Below are positions 1 to 12,923 of a stretch of 64,000 nucleotides of DNA, piece by piece. How positions within the stretch are numbered: position 1 is the first letter of the stretch; each line of letters opens with the position of its first letter. A program made the position numbers and the translations under genes. The notes under the pieces were generated by a model. It saw nothing but the letters and a program-made list of their open reading frames with translations, was not told the origin of the DNA and searched no databases. The stretch comes from Idiomarina aquatica (GTDB lineage: Bacteria > Pseudomonadota > Gammaproteobacteria > Enterobacterales > Alteromonadaceae): assembly GCF_003987185.1 (NCBI RefSeq), contig NZ_PIPS01000003.1, forward strand, positions 248,001 through 312,000, in the 5' to 3' direction.

Positions 1-26
1 CACCAGCAGGTGACACCGAAAAAGCG

Positions 27-55
27 AAAAGCCCTCTCATTATTAGAGGGCTTTT
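27..55. terminator. Bidirectional rho-independent terminator
   Basis: An 11-bp perfect stem (27-37 with 45-55) closes a 7-base loop and has A-rich and T-rich flanks, so it can stop transcription in both directions. It would end a rightward gene lying left of the window and the leftward DUF4177-yidD-TM2 operon. The stop codon of the TM2 gene (43-45) lies inside the hairpin. Confidence 0.85.
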
Positions 56-444
56 TCATCGGTGACTTCGTCCAGTATCTGTTCCATCAGTTCCAAGTTG
101 TGTGCAAACACAATGCGCTGCGATTTAAACAATTGTGGTAATTCTATCAGCAGCACGGTCAGCAACAGAATAATACCCAGCGGCGCAAACATCGGCAGCA
201 GTAGCAGTCCGACCAGCATCAGTACAACATTGATCATGCCTCGTGTGGTTTTGCCCAGATAAAAGTGGTGTAAGCCGGCAACAAAAAAATAATTTAATAC
301 GGCATAGGTATCCGGATCTTTCAGTCGTTCACGTTCAAGCCGGTAATACTGTTTGCGTTGTTCATCGCTCAACGCCCGTATTTTTTCGCGGAGCCGGTCC
401 TCTTCGTCTTTAAGATCTTGCATCCTGATGCGGTCCTTGTTCAT
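43..444 (-). CDS. TM2 domain-containing membrane protein
   Basis: 133 aa. The N-terminal 45 residues are highly charged and probably helical. They are followed by the TM2 signature: a first hydrophobic segment containing an LHHFYLG motif (about residues 55-65) and a second, longer hydrophobic stretch (about 70-105). TM2 proteins are small two-helix membrane proteins of unknown biochemical role. The start codon lies inside the 3' end of yidD (35-bp overlap), so translation is probably coupled. Its Shine-Dalgarno (SD) sequence lies in the 3' arm of a short inverted repeat (447-460). Family assignment is from motif recognition; function is unknown. Confidence 0.8.
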   Translation of the reverse strand: MNKDRIRMQDLKDEEDRLREKIRALSDEQRKQYYRLERERLKDPDTYAVLNYFFVAGLHHFYLGKTTRGMINVVLMLVGLLLLPMFAPLGIILLLTVLLIELPQLFKSQRIVFAHNLELMEQILDEVTDEKAL

Positions 445-670
445 GAGACCCTACAGGGTCATATGTTTTGTTGACGCAGTCGGGGTCGTTACAGCGACGA
501 ATTCTGGCCCAGCCGAGCTTAAGCCCGCGCCCGATACCATGCTGGCTGATGGCCTGGTAGGTGTATTCTGAACAGGAAGGCTCAAAATTACATTCGGTAT
601 TAAAAAACCGCCTGGAGCCCCCGCGTCGTTGGTACCAGCGAATCGCAGAAAGTAACGCCCGTTGCATCAA
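410..670 (-). CDS. yidD: Membrane protein insertion efficiency factor YidD
   Basis: 86 aa, the usual length. It shows the family core: an N-terminal basic amphipathic region (residues 1-20), the cysteine-containing segment with FEPSCSEYTYQAI (about residues 29-41), the HG..RG motif, then R-R-C-N-D-P. YidD is a small inner-membrane-associated protein thought to help YidC-dependent membrane protein insertion. In most gammaproteobacteria it lies in the rpmH-rnpA-yidD-yidC cluster, so its placement here between a DUF4177 gene and a TM2 gene is atypical. Two bases separate it from the upstream gene, and its 3' end overlaps the TM2 gene. Confidence 0.9.
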   Translation of the reverse strand: MMQRALLSAIRWYQRRGGSRRFFNTECNFEPSCSEYTYQAISQHGIGRGLKLGWARIRRCNDPDCVNKTYDPVGSHEQGPHQDARS

Positions 671-672
671 TG

Positions 673-891
673 TTATTTACGTCCCAGCGTTAAAATGGCC
701 GCCTCGCGAGTCCAGAACAACCAGAAACGCTTCTGTTCGATAACCTGAAAGACCAGTTGCCAACCATTCGCAGCTTCTTCATTCAGTACCGACTCGATAC
801 GTTTTAATGGTAGACCGCTGGAGCCCAGAAGCAAGGTACCGCAACCGCCTTCGGCAACATGAATGACTTTATATTCTGTAAAATCCGACAT
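673..891 (-). CDS. DUF4177 domain protein
   Basis: 72 aa. The N-terminal YKVI strand, the central 'LNEEAANGWQLV' helix-turn and the closing W-containing strands fit DUF4177, a small alpha/beta fold of unknown function. It is first in a leftward operon with yidD and the TM2 gene. An AGGGA-like SD lies about 9 bases before the ATG. No catalytic residues are evident. Confidence 0.75.
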   Translation of the reverse strand: MSDFTEYKVIHVAEGGCGTLLLGSSGLPLKRIESVLNEEAANGWQLVFQVIEQKRFWLFWTREAAILTLGRK

Positions 892-976
892 TGTCTAATT
901 CCCTATTTTTTAACAACTTTTATAACTTAAAGCAGGGGGAAGAGGACGTCAATCTTATCCGTTTGTCGGAGATCTC

Positions 977-2740
977 TTACTGATTGCGGATTTTTTCAAA
1001 AAAGGCCTCGGCAGGGAGTGGATGAGAAAAATAATAACCTTGCCCGAATTCACAGCCGGTACGATGCAAGTATTGTGCTTGTTCCGGGTGTTCAATGCCT
1101 TCGGCGACTAATTTCATCTGCATACTGTTTGCCATTGCGATAATGGTTTTTATCAGTGACTCATCGTGTTGACTGCCGGGCACTCTGGCAACAAAAGAGC
1201 GATCAATCTTAAGCACGTCGGCACGTAGTCGTGTGAGGTAGGATAACGAGGAATAACCGGTCCCAAAATCATCAATCGCCCAGCGAAAGCCTTTGTCTTT
1301 GAGCGTGTTGACTTGCTTGATGTTGGTCTCTGGTGAACGCATAACCGCAGACTCGGTCAGTTCGAAAATGAGGGCATCCGGTGCGATTCCTTGCGTCAGT
1401 TCAAGCACCCGTTGACAGAAACTGCTCGACTCCAACTGCTTATTAGAGATGTTGATCGAGAGTGGGCCAGGCAGTGGCGAGCCTGCTGCCTGCCAGTCCT
1501 TAAGCTGTTTGACGGCGGCCTGAAGAACCCAGTCACCGAGTGCAGGCATAAGCCCTCGCTCTTCGGCCAGCGGAATAAACTCTGCCGGGCTGACCCAGCC
1601 TAAATCTTCATCATACCAGCGGCACAGTGCCTCAGCGCCGACAATAGCACCATCTTTTAGGGCCACTTGTGGTTGAAAGTGTAAGCTGAATTTATCGTCT
1701 CTCAGAGCGCGCAGAAAGCGATCAAATAATCGCTGCCGTTGTTTTAACGATTCCACCATCTGCTCGGCAAACAGCATCAACTTACAGTTCGCGACCTTTG
1801 CTTCGGCCAGCGCTACGGAGGCTTTGCGCAACAACTCGTTGGCATTGACGGGTAGCGTTGAAGGATCACGCTTGGCGGCACCGATACAGATATCCAGAAA
1901 GAATTCGTGCTGGCCACAGTTTATGGGTTCATAAAACCATTGATCGATCTCAGCGGCCATCGCCTCCACCGTTGCTTGCCAACGTGGATTGGGCACAATG
2001 GCAAACTCATCACTGGAAAAACGTGCAATAAAGCCACGTGACGCGATGCGCGATTGTAAACGATCAGCAACGGCATAAAGCACCGTATCGCCGGTGCTAT
2101 GGCTGTGCAGGTCATTAATGTCTTTAAACCGACGCAAATCAACCAATAACACGGTGTGTACATCATTCTGGTGGCGCAGGTATTCGCGCAATTGCTGGCG
2201 ATTGGGCAGGCCAGTGACTTCGTCTTCGTAGGTTAGCGTCTGGATGTGGCTCTTTTTTGACGATAACTCGAGTTCTGAACCGACCTGTGCGGCAGCGATA
2301 CGGAGAATCTCGACGTTGTCGGTGTCCATAAAGGTTGCTGAAGTCGACATGGCTCCAATCAGACCAATTTTGCGGCCATCAGAGGTTACGATGGGCATCC
2401 CAAAATAACTTTCGACACCAAGATCGGCAAGCAGTAAATCGTCGGGAAATTGTTTGGCAACGCCTCGCTGATATTGACAAGGCTCACGTTCAGGGATGGT
2501 TTCACAGGGTGTTCCGGTCAACGGGTAACTGAAGTTATCTAACAGTTTACCGCGACCTGATACGGCGAGCGTTTCAGCGACATTGTCGTTGTCGGCGATA
2601 CGCGCAATCATGACGTACTCAACATCGAGAATATTGGCAAGTTCGTGTGCAAGTTGAGGCAAAAAATCCTCGTAACCTGTGCGGGTCATGGCATTGGCCA
2701 GCCGGCTGAATTTTGAGTCGCGTTGTGACAGCGTCGTCAT
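977..2740 (-). CDS. GAF-GGDEF-EAL protein, probable c-di-GMP phosphodiesterase
   Basis: 587 aa, no obvious transmembrane segments. Domain order: GAF sensor (about residues 15-160), GGDEF (about 170-325), EAL (about 340-585). The cyclase signature is degenerate (FSSDEF in place of GGDEF) and has no RxxD inhibitory site, so cyclase activity is unlikely. The EAL domain keeps its metal and catalytic motifs: GAEALCRW, DDFGTGYSSL, KIDRSFV and AEGIE. The expected activity is hydrolysis of c-di-GMP to pGpG, modulated by the GAF domain and perhaps by the pseudo-GGDEF binding GTP. It lies near a second c-di-GMP gene (3158-4537) with the opposite predicted activity. The ATG at 2740 is well placed before the GAF domain. 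Confidence 0.88.
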   Translation of the reverse strand: MTTLSQRDSKFSRLANAMTRTGYEDFLPQLAHELANILDVEYVMIARIADNDNVAETLAVSGRGKLLDNFSYPLTGTPCETIPEREPCQYQRGVAKQFPDDLLLADLGVESYFGMPIVTSDGRKIGLIGAMSTSATFMDTDNVEILRIAAAQVGSELELSSKKSHIQTLTYEDEVTGLPNRQQLREYLRHQNDVHTVLLVDLRRFKDINDLHSHSTGDTVLYAVADRLQSRIASRGFIARFSSDEFAIVPNPRWQATVEAMAAEIDQWFYEPINCGQHEFFLDICIGAAKRDPSTLPVNANELLRKASVALAEAKVANCKLMLFAEQMVESLKQRQRLFDRFLRALRDDKFSLHFQPQVALKDGAIVGAEALCRWYDEDLGWVSPAEFIPLAEERGLMPALGDWVLQAAVKQLKDWQAAGSPLPGPLSINISNKQLESSSFCQRVLELTQGIAPDALIFELTESAVMRSPETNIKQVNTLKDKGFRWAIDDFGTGYSSLSYLTRLRADVLKIDRSFVARVPGSQHDESLIKTIIAMANSMQMKLVAEGIEHPEQAQYLHRTGCEFGQGYYFSHPLPAEAFFEKIRNQ

Positions 2741-2851
2741 ATCATTTTTATTCGCATTAAACGTGAGTCTGTTTGACTACTATACACTGCCAATTATTTT
2801 TGTAAGAAGATAGTTGTTATGGAGCTATGTTATTAAAAAAATAACATTTCT

Positions 2852-3103
2852 TTAGCGCTGTTTATACTGAGTGGGGCAGTAGCCGCGTTCGACGGCCTTT
2901 GGTCTGAGTTGACGATGTTTGGTTGTGCGCCCGTTTACACGCGCTCGCCAAAGCCGGAAACTGCCGGGTTTCAGTTGTTGGCGCATAAATTTTCGCAGCG
3001 CTTGCTCGGATAAACCAAATTGCGCCTCGATGGCTTCAAAAGGCGTACGATCTTCCCAGGCCATTTCGATGATGCGTGACTGTTCTGCTGCTGTAAACCT
3101 CAT
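2852..3103 (-). CDS. DUF2805 / TIGR03643 family protein
   Basis: 83 aa. It matches a conserved small family by its core: R-I-I-E-M-A-W-E-D-R-T-P-F-E-A-I, then Q-F-G-L and a C-terminal SFRLWRARVNGR-T-KH basic region. The middle resembles a helix-turn-helix, so a DNA- or RNA-binding role is possible but unproven. It stands alone between the two c-di-GMP genes and reads in the same direction. The function of the family is unknown to me. Confidence 0.75.
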   Translation of the reverse strand: MRFTAAEQSRIIEMAWEDRTPFEAIEAQFGLSEQALRKFMRQQLKPGSFRLWRARVNGRTTKHRQLRPKAVERGYCPTQYKQR

Positions 3104-3157
3104 GACGACTCCGACAAATAAGCGCTAGTAACCTTTAGTTGACCTGAAGCGGCCGCT

Positions 3158-4537
3158 CTATTGAGCCATCGTTAGCGATTGTTGGCTCCAGGTGGTGCGG
3201 TTTCGACCGCCTCGTTTGCTCTTATAAAGTGCTAAATCTGCTTGTTTATAAGCGCTTTTAAAGGGCTCAGCGTCACTGATCAGGGTGGCGCCAATGGATA
3301 CCGTGACCGCAAGGCTTGAGCCATCGGCCAATTGAAATTTGTTGTTCTCGACACCCCGCCGAATTTTTTCCAACACACTATCGGCCTGAGCTTGATTAAG
3401 GCCGGTAATGATTAAGGCAAATTCTTCACCACCAATGCGCGTCAACGTATCGGTAGTCCGTATCAGACCGGCGATTTTTAGCGCCGTCTGCTGCAACATT
3501 TTGTCACCTATATCATGGCCAAACGTATCGTTAATGGTTTTAAAATGGTCGATATCAATGAGCGCAAAACAACAGCTCTTGCTATTGGTGTGGCGCTGCA
3601 AGGTTAACTCGTTAAAGCGTTCGGTTAAGTACAGGCGGTTGCTCAAGCCGGTTAAAAAGTCGGTATAAGCGAGCTTTTCCAAGCGCTTGGTTTTCGACGA
3701 GTTAATTAATATGGTTTCGATTGCCGAACAGATCAGTCCCATTAACTCAATATCCAGTTCCGAGAACGGATGTGAACGCACCTGCGGACTGGAAAAGTTG
3801 ACGGTTCCCCACACTGTGCCGTTAATGGTAATTGGCAGACCCAGATAGGTTTGTAGCTGAAACTGTTGATAACAGGGATGACCGGCATAAGGCTTACTTT
3901 TGGACGCGTGCGTGGTGGCAACGACGTTTTCAGCTTCCAGAGTAATCGAACAATAGGTGTCACCTAGGTCAAAGCGTGATCCCGGCGGCACAGGGTCGTG
4001 ATCGGCGTATGAAAATTTAACGGTATACAGGGTATCTTCAACCTGGCTGACGATACCGTACTGAGTGTTCAGGTAATGACACCCCAGCCTCAGTAATTCG
4101 TTAATGCGGTCGGTGGACAGGGTTTGCGTCTGTCGATTGACCACATCGTGAACCGCCCGCAAAACTTCGGCGGCACTGGCATACTCGGTGACATCATTAA
4201 TGATCGCGAAAAAGCCGTTAACCCGGCCGGTTTTGTTCTCGATGTTAGGTACGTACTTTACGTCAAGCTGGAAACTGCGACCATCGACAAAGGTTACCTT
4301 GTCGGTAAAACTGACTTCGTCACCGGCAAGAACGCGCTGATGATACAGCGTGATCTGTTGATAAGATTCCGCACCAATGATTTCGCTGATGAATTTACCT
4401 TTAACTTGATGAAGCTCAAGACCAATGAAGTTTCGATAAGCCTGATTGACGTGTTGATACCGTCCTTGGTTATCTACGTAAGCCATCATCAGAGGCAGTG
4501 AATCTGCTAATTTCTTAAAGGCGCGATCGACTTTCAT
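3158..4537 (-). CDS. PAS-GAF-GGDEF diguanylate cyclase
   Basis: 459 aa, soluble. A PAS domain (about residues 8-118) precedes a GAF domain (about 135-285) and a GGDEF domain (about 290-450). The active-site signature RIGGEEFALI is intact. An RxxD motif (RTTD) sits five residues before it, the classical inhibitory I-site for product feedback. It should make c-di-GMP from two GTP in response to PAS/GAF signals. The degenerate-GGDEF/EAL gene downstream on the same strand (977-2740) also has a GAF sensor, so the two may tune the same pool. Confidence 0.9.
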   Translation of the reverse strand: MKVDRAFKKLADSLPLMMAYVDNQGRYQHVNQAYRNFIGLELHQVKGKFISEIIGAESYQQITLYHQRVLAGDEVSFTDKVTFVDGRSFQLDVKYVPNIENKTGRVNGFFAIINDVTEYASAAEVLRAVHDVVNRQTQTLSTDRINELLRLGCHYLNTQYGIVSQVEDTLYTVKFSYADHDPVPPGSRFDLGDTYCSITLEAENVVATTHASKSKPYAGHPCYQQFQLQTYLGLPITINGTVWGTVNFSSPQVRSHPFSELDIELMGLICSAIETILINSSKTKRLEKLAYTDFLTGLSNRLYLTERFNELTLQRHTNSKSCCFALIDIDHFKTINDTFGHDIGDKMLQQTALKIAGLIRTTDTLTRIGGEEFALIITGLNQAQADSVLEKIRRGVENNKFQLADGSSLAVTVSIGATLISDAEPFKSAYKQADLALYKSKRGGRNRTTWSQQSLTMAQ

Positions 4538-8064
<3,527 letters not shown>

Positions 8065-8075
<11 letters not shown>

Positions 8076-8817
8076 CGAACAGTACCTTCGCTATGCCGCA
8101 CAAATCGCGACGGCCACAGTTGGTGAGCATGGCCAACAGGCGTTAGCCCGGGCGCAGGTTACTGTGGTTGGGCTTGGCGGGCTTGGTTGTGCGGCCGCAC
8201 ATTATCTCGCCGGTGCCGGTATTGGCCGGCTCACGCTGCTCGACGCTGACGTGGTTCAACTGAGTAATTTGCAGCGACAGACGTTATACAGCACTGCGGA
8301 TGTCGGACACGCGAAAGCGGACTGCGCCGCGAAACGGTTGGCTGCCGTTAACCCGACAATATCCCTGCAGGCAATGCAGCAACGAGTCACAGCAGCTAAC
8401 GTCTGCCAGTTGCTTAGCGGCAGCGATCTGGTGCTGGACTGTACCGACAACCTGGCGTCCCGCTATCTCATCAATGACCAGTGTTATGCGCTGGGCATAC
8501 CGCTACTGAGCGCGGCAGCCGAGGGGATGAACGGGCAGTTATTGTGTCTGCACCCACAGCACGCCCATGGTTGCTACCAATGTTTGTACCCCAGTGGTGT
8601 GCAACAGAGCGCGGCCTGTGAACGAGTGGGTGTTGTTGGCGCGGTGGTCGGCATGATGGGCACCCTGCAGGCGTTGCAGGCGGTTAAAGTACTCACCGGC
8701 ACTGAAGTTGAGTGGGGCAAACTGTTTCTTTTTGACGGGCTAAACCTGAGCTGGCAGTCGCTGAATCTGCCGCGTTCAGTGCAGTGCCCGCGATGTGGAG
8801 GTAACGATGGAAATTAA
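8065..8817 (+). CDS. thiF: Sulfur carrier adenylyltransferase ThiF
   Basis: 250 aa with GTG start. An E1-like fold: the nucleotide-binding GLGGLGCAAAHYLAGAG (about residues 35-51), the LLDAD and LSNLQRQ motifs, DCTDN, and two CxxC zinc-binding pairs (CYQC about 171 and CPRC near the C-terminus). It adenylates the C-terminal glycine of ThiS, the first step of sulfur loading for the thiazole ring. It could also be confused with MoeB, but its position between thiDE and thiS settles the assignment. The 3' end overlaps thiS. Confidence 0.95.
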
Positions 8818-9007
8818 CGTTAACGGACGACCACTGACCGCAGTAGCCGATCTCTCGCTGCAACAATTGCTGCAGCAACAGGGCGTTAATGGCAAAGCCA
8901 TTGCGGTCGCGATTAATGATGACGTGGTACACCGCGAGCAGTGGCCAACGCTCACACTTCAACCGGGTGATCGTGTCACTCTGGTTACCGTCGTCGCAGG
9001 AGGTTGA
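8807..9007 (+). CDS. thiS: Sulfur carrier protein ThiS
   Basis: 66 aa from the ATG at 8807, preceded by GGAGG at about 8799. A GTG four codons upstream is in frame but would place the SD inside the gene. A small beta-grasp protein ending in the essential Gly-Gly that is adenylated by ThiF and converted to a thiocarboxylate. It begins with the typical M-E-I-N-V-N-G strand. It overlaps thiF by 11 bases and lies just before thiG. Confidence 0.95.
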   Translation: MEINVNGRPLTAVADLSLQQLLQQQGVNGKAIAVAINDDVVHREQWPTLTLQPGDRVTLVTVVAGG

Positions 9008-9009
9008 AG

Positions 9010-9780
9010 ATGCTTAAGATTGCGGATAGGGCGTTTTCTTCAAGGCTACTGGTTGGTAGCGGTAAATATCGCAGCGCGCAGGTTATGCACGATGCGATTG
9101 CCGCCTCCGGCAGTGAGCTAATTACGTTTGCCTTAAAACGGGTTGAACTGGAACAACCGCAGGATGATTTGGTCACGCCGATACAGCAGTTGGGGCTGCA
9201 GTTGCTGCCGAATACGTCCGGCGCGAAAACTGCCGAACAGGCCGTGTTCGCGGCCAAACTGGCGCGTCAGGCGCTAGGTACTGACTGGGTGAAGCTGGAA
9301 ATTCACCCTGACCCCAATTATTTACTGCCGGATCCGGTCGAAACCCTGACTGCCGCTGAACAATTGGTTAAACAGGGCTTTGTGGTGTTGCCCTACTGCG
9401 GCGCTGATCCGGTGTTGTGTAAGCGGCTGGAGGAAGCAGGTTGTGCCGCGGTGATGCCGCTGGGAGCGCCGATAGGATCGAATCGCGGTCTGATCAGTCG
9501 TGATTTTCTGCAGATAATCGTCGAGCAGGCGCAGGTGCCAGTGATCATTGACGCCGGTATCGGCGCGCCAAGTCACGCTGCCGAAGCTTTAGAAATGGGG
9601 GCTGATGCCGTACTGGTCAATACGGCCATTGCCACTGCCGCGGATCCAGTGGCGATGGCTGAAGCCTTTAAGCTCGCGGTACTGGCGGGTTATCAGGGGC
9701 GTCAGGCCGGGGGCCGGGCGCCAAGTATCGGGCGCGCGGAGGCTTCCAGTCCAATGACCAATTTTCTGGAGTCTCTATGA
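9010..9780 (+). CDS. thiG: Thiazole synthase ThiG
   Basis: 256 aa from ATG 9010, which has GGAGG six bases upstream. An in-frame TTG at 9004 is less likely. TIM-barrel enzyme that joins deoxyxylulose phosphate, the ThiS thiocarboxylate and dehydroglycine into the thiazole phosphate. Recognisable segments: [10 protein letters not shown] at the start, [21 protein letters not shown], and [13 protein letters not shown] followed by [12 protein letters not shown]. The stop overlaps thiH as ATGA. Confidence 0.96.
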   Translation: MLKIADRAFSSRLLVGSGKYRSAQVMHDAIAASGSELITFALKRVELEQPQDDLVTPIQQLGLQLLPNTSGAKTAEQAVFAAKLARQALGTDWVKLEIHPDPNYLLPDPVETLTAAEQLVKQGFVVLPYCGADPVLCKRLEEAGCAAVMPLGAPIGSNRGLISRDFLQIIVEQAQVPVIIDAGIGAPSHAAEALEMGADAVLVNTAIATAADPVAMAEAFKLAVLAGYQGRQAGGRAPSIGRAEASSPMTNFLESL

Positions 9781-10883
9781 GCTTTTTTGCGCATTGGCAG
9801 AAGCTGAACTGGGATGCGTTAAGCCTGACGCTGTACAGCAAAACGGCGGCCGATGTTGAAGCCGCACTGACCAAGAAGAGCCTCAGTGATGATGATTTTA
9901 TGGCGTTGGTGTCGCCGGCCGCGGAGGCTTACCTTGAGCCTCTGGCGACACGGTCGCAGGAGCTTACGCGGCAACGTTTTGGCAACACTCTGAGCTTATT
10001 CATTCCCTTATATTTATCCAACCTCTGTGCCAACGAATGCAGTTACTGCGGCTTCTCGATGAGCAACCGGTTGCGACGTAAAACCTTGTCGATGGCTGAA
10101 ATTGAACAGGAATGCGCGGCGATTAAAGCGAAAGGTTACGACTCGGTGCTGGTGGTAACCGGCGAACATGAACGCAAAGTTGGGCGGCAATACTTTGCGC
10201 AGGCGTTACCCATCATTAAGTCGTACTTTAGTTATGTGATGTTTGAAGTACAGCCGCTGAGCCAGAAAGAATATCTTCAACTGTCATCGCTCGGCCTCAA
10301 CGCTGTGATGGTTTATCAGGAAACCTATAATACTGCTGCTTATTGCCGGCACCACCTTAGGGGCAAGAAGGCGGATATCGAATGGCGACTGAATACGCCT
10401 GATCGGCTGGGGGCTGCCGGCATTGATAAAATCGGCTTAGGCAGCCTTATTGGTCTTGCTGACTGGCGCGTGGATAGCGTGTTTACCGCCATGCATTTAA
10501 GCTACTTACAACGTCGTTACTGGCGCAGTCGTTATTCCTTGTCCTTTCCGCGGTTACGCCCGTGTGCCGGGACTCAAGTTGACACTCATGTCATCAGCGA
10601 TCGTCAGTTGGTGCAGCTTATCTGTGCTTATCGATTGCGTTTTCATGACGTTGAAATGAGCTTATCAACACGCGAACAGGCTAGACTTCGTGATGGCCTG
10701 TTTAACTTAGGCGTGACCGCGGTCAGCGCTGAGTCGAAAACACAGCCGGGCGGCTATGCCAATGCCACTGCCGAGCTGGAACAGTTTCGTATCGATGACA
10801 GCCGCAGCACGTCTGAGGTGGCGGCTGCCATTCGGGCACAGGGTTTGCAGCCAGTCTGGCGAGATTGGCTGTCGCAGTGGTGA
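9777..10883 (+). CDS. thiH: 2-iminoacetate synthase ThiH (tyrosine lyase)
   Basis: 368 aa radical-SAM enzyme that splits tyrosine to dehydroglycine and p-cresol for thiazole formation. The 4Fe-4S CxxxCxxC motif is CANECSYC at about residues 80-87, followed by GFSMSNR. The presence of ThiH rather than the oxidase ThiO matches the pathway of facultative and microaerobic gammaproteobacteria. It is last in the thi operon. I see no strong terminator in the 78 bases before the next gene. Confidence 0.95.
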   Translation: MSFFAHWQKLNWDALSLTLYSKTAADVEAALTKKSLSDDDFMALVSPAAEAYLEPLATRSQELTRQRFGNTLSLFIPLYLSNLCANECSYCGFSMSNRLRRKTLSMAEIEQECAAIKAKGYDSVLVVTGEHERKVGRQYFAQALPIIKSYFSYVMFEVQPLSQKEYLQLSSLGLNAVMVYQETYNTAAYCRHHLRGKKADIEWRLNTPDRLGAAGIDKIGLGSLIGLADWRVDSVFTAMHLSYLQRRYWRSRYSLSFPRLRPCAGTQVDTHVISDRQLVQLICAYRLRFHDVEMSLSTREQARLRDGLFNLGVTAVSAESKTQPGGYANATAELEQFRIDDSRSTSEVAAAIRAQGLQPVWRDWLSQW

Positions 10884-10961
10884 TTTGCTGAGGGAATGGC
10901 TTGTATATTGTTTGGTATTAGTAAAAACTGGAGGAAGGTTTAGTGACAGGCAGGGAAGCAA

Positions 10962-11402
10962 ATGGCTATAAAGTTACGTGACGATGAGCACATTATTCAT
11001 CGATCTTGGCTGAGTTATGTCATTCTCGGCGAAACATTTTTGTTCATCGCTATTGGGTTGTTGTTCAGTGCGGTCTCGAGTTCCTATGATGATACGTTAT
11101 CGATAGCCTGGCTGCTGTTCGTTATCATTGATGCGGTCAAAGTCGCTTTACGATACAGCGGTACCCGTGTGGTGGTGACCAATCAGCGGCTATTGGCCAA
11201 ATACGGTGCATTGTTCCGGGAAACCGTAGTCGTAGAATGGGATGACTTAAGTTCTGTCTTCATTAATCAGGGCTTTGTCGGGCGCTGGTTTAATTATGGC
11301 ACCATCACGATTAATACCAAAGGTGGACGCTATTACGCGATATCAACCATTTACCAGCCATACGAGCTGGAACAGGCGATAGCGAAAGCAAGAACGCAGT
11401 AG
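10962..11402 (+). CDS. PH domain (DUF304-type) membrane protein
   Basis: 146 aa. Two hydrophobic segments (about residues 18-42 and 45-62) precede a bacterial PH-like (bPH2) region with the typical TRVVVTNQRLLAKYG strand and a closing TKGGRYYAIS-I strand. These proteins are membrane-anchored and mostly uncharacterised. The gene follows thiH by 78 bases in the same direction but has its own SD (GGGAAG), so membership in the thi operon is doubtful. Confidence 0.75.
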   Translation: MAIKLRDDEHIIHRSWLSYVILGETFLFIAIGLLFSAVSSSYDDTLSIAWLLFVIIDAVKVALRYSGTRVVVTNQRLLAKYGALFRETVVVEWDDLSSVFINQGFVGRWFNYGTITINTKGGRYYAISTIYQPYELEQAIAKARTQ

Positions 11403-11430
11403 CGGCACGCTGTGTGATGCGAGGCGCCAG

Positions 11431-12165
11431 CTAAAGTATGGTCCAGGGGCCATCACTGAGGGTCTGGCGTAGTTCTGATTCATAACTCGGTTTAAGGTGA
11501 GTCACCCAGACGTGCTTAATATCCTGCACCTGCAGTAAGGTGCGTTGTAGCATCGCCGGGGTCATGTGCTGTGTTTTCTCCGCAACTTCGGTCAGCCGAT
11601 CAGGAAAAGCGCATTCGATCATTAATACATCAATCGGTGCCAGCCGGTTTAAGTCCGTGACTAACTGTGCAGACTCGGTACAATCCGCACAAAAAACATA
11701 GTGTAAGTGTTCACTTCTTACCGAATAGCCAACGGTGGGTATTTTGTGTTGCACGGCAAAGGGTTCGATCAACATCCCTTCGTGCTCGATGCGCTCACCG
11801 GCCTTGAGTTCAACCAGTTCAACAACGGCGGTAGCGCTGCCGATAGCTTTGGTAAAGTCTGGCCAAATTTCGTCGTTAAAAATATTACGTTTCAATCGCT
11901 GCAGAGTTTCCGCTAAACCATAGACTTTGACCGGTAGATTAGGCTGTTCAAACTGATTGCTCAAAAACGTCGGTAGTGCCGCAATATGATCCATGTGTGC
12001 ATGAGTAAGAAAGATATGCCGAATGCGATGCATTTCGGACAGTGACAGCGTTGCCAGACCGGTACCGGCATCAATCAGCGTGGACTCACTGATTTGAATG
12101 CAGGTTGAACCCTGTTGATTTTCACCACTCAAACCACCACTACAACCTAATACACGAAGAGACAC
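11431..12165 (-). CDS. MBL-fold hydrolase, class II cyclic-nucleotide phosphodiesterase-like
   Basis: 244 aa from the GTG at 12165, which has an AAGGAT SD; an in-frame TTG at 12231 is poorer. Metallo-beta-lactamase fold with the zinc motif THAHMDH (about residues 74-80), a downstream FCADCTES metal-ligand segment and a C-terminal VTHLKPS histidine. The order of motifs is closest to class II cAMP phosphodiesterases, but RNase Z-like or other MBL hydrolases cannot be excluded. No signal peptide, so it is probably cytoplasmic. It is convergent with the PH-domain gene and divergent from the DUF998 gene. Confidence 0.75.
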   Translation of the reverse strand: MSLRVLGCSGGLSGENQQGSTCIQISESTLIDAGTGLATLSLSEMHRIRHIFLTHAHMDHIAALPTFLSNQFEQPNLPVKVYGLAETLQRLKRNIFNDEIWPDFTKAIGSATAVVELVELKAGERIEHEGMLIEPFAVQHKIPTVGYSVRSEHLHYVFCADCTESAQLVTDLNRLAPIDVLMIECAFPDRLTEVAEKTQHMTPAMLQRTLLQVQDIKHVWVTHLKPSYESELRQTLSDGPWTIL

Positions 12166-12281
12166 CGGATCATCCTTATGGTTGACTGCACATCTATGAT
12201 AGCGCAAGCATAGCAAAACTTTGCGCAACAATGGTGTTATGATAATTGTCCGTCGCCGAAAACATTCTCCAGGAGGCCGTT

Positions 12282-12923
12282 TTGCAAACAGCTACTCAAG
12301 CCAATACCGATAAAGCACAGGGCTTTATTCCGCAATTGATCATTCTGACGCTCTTTTGGGTTGGTCTGCAACTGGTGGCCAGTTGGGTAAAACCGGGCTT
12401 TGATCATATTGGCCAGTACATCAGCGAAATTAATGCGACCGGCACCCCAAAAGCTGGCGTGCTTGGCTGGGTTGGTTTTATTCCGCTGGCAATGATTGCG
12501 TTTAGCCTGTTGGTATCGATACGCAGCAAACTGACGCTGAACCGCATCAGTTACTGTGGCTGGTTGCTGCTGTTTCTCTGGCCGTTTGGCTACCTGGCGG
12601 CAGCATTGGCACCCTGTGATGCCGGCTGCCCGGCTGATGGCAGCAGCTCGCAAGCCATCCACAATGTCGTCAGTGCAGCCAGCTATTATGGTTTCGCGTT
12701 GGGTGCTCTATTGTTGGCCTTAACCCCCAAAGCCTCGTGGCCGGTACGGTTAGCGTTGGTGTTGCTGGCGGTCGTGATTGTGTTGGGCTTTTTGCTGATG
12801 ACGTCTTATCCGTTAGTGGAAATTCGTGGTGCCATCCAACGCTATACAGAAATTGCTCAACTGGCGGTATTTTGGTTGTTGCTGTTTCTAACCCATAATC
12901 CCGATAAGGACGACAGCTTATGA
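12282..12923 (+). CDS. DUF998-like multi-pass membrane protein
   Basis: 213 aa from a TTG at 12282, which is six bases after a strong CAGGAGG; longer in-frame starts would bury this SD. Six hydrophobic segments are visible across the length. The pattern resembles DUF998 integral membrane proteins: a [11 protein letters not shown] loop, a paired-cysteine loop (PCDAGCP) and a late conserved arginine. The biochemical role is unknown. Its stop overlaps the copA start by four bases (ATGA), so the two are probably translated together and may share a metal-stress context. Confidence 0.7.
   Translation: MQTATQANTDKAQGFIPQLIILTLFWVGLQLVASWVKPGFDHIGQYISEINATGTPKAGVLGWVGFIPLAMIAFSLLVSIRSKLTLNRISYCGWLLLFLWPFGYLAAALAPCDAGCPADGSSSQAIHNVVSAASYYGFALGALLLALTPKASWPVRLALVLLAVVIVLGFLLMTSYPLVEIRGAIQRYTEIAQLAVFWLLLFLTHNPDKDDSL

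Noticed and set aside
1-26. Possible C-terminus of a gene entering from the left
   Set aside because: Only 26 bases before the terminator; no frame can be supported.
12246-12281. Upstream TTG start for the DUF998-like gene
   Set aside because: It would put the strong CAGGAGG inside the gene; the TTG at 12282 is correctly spaced.
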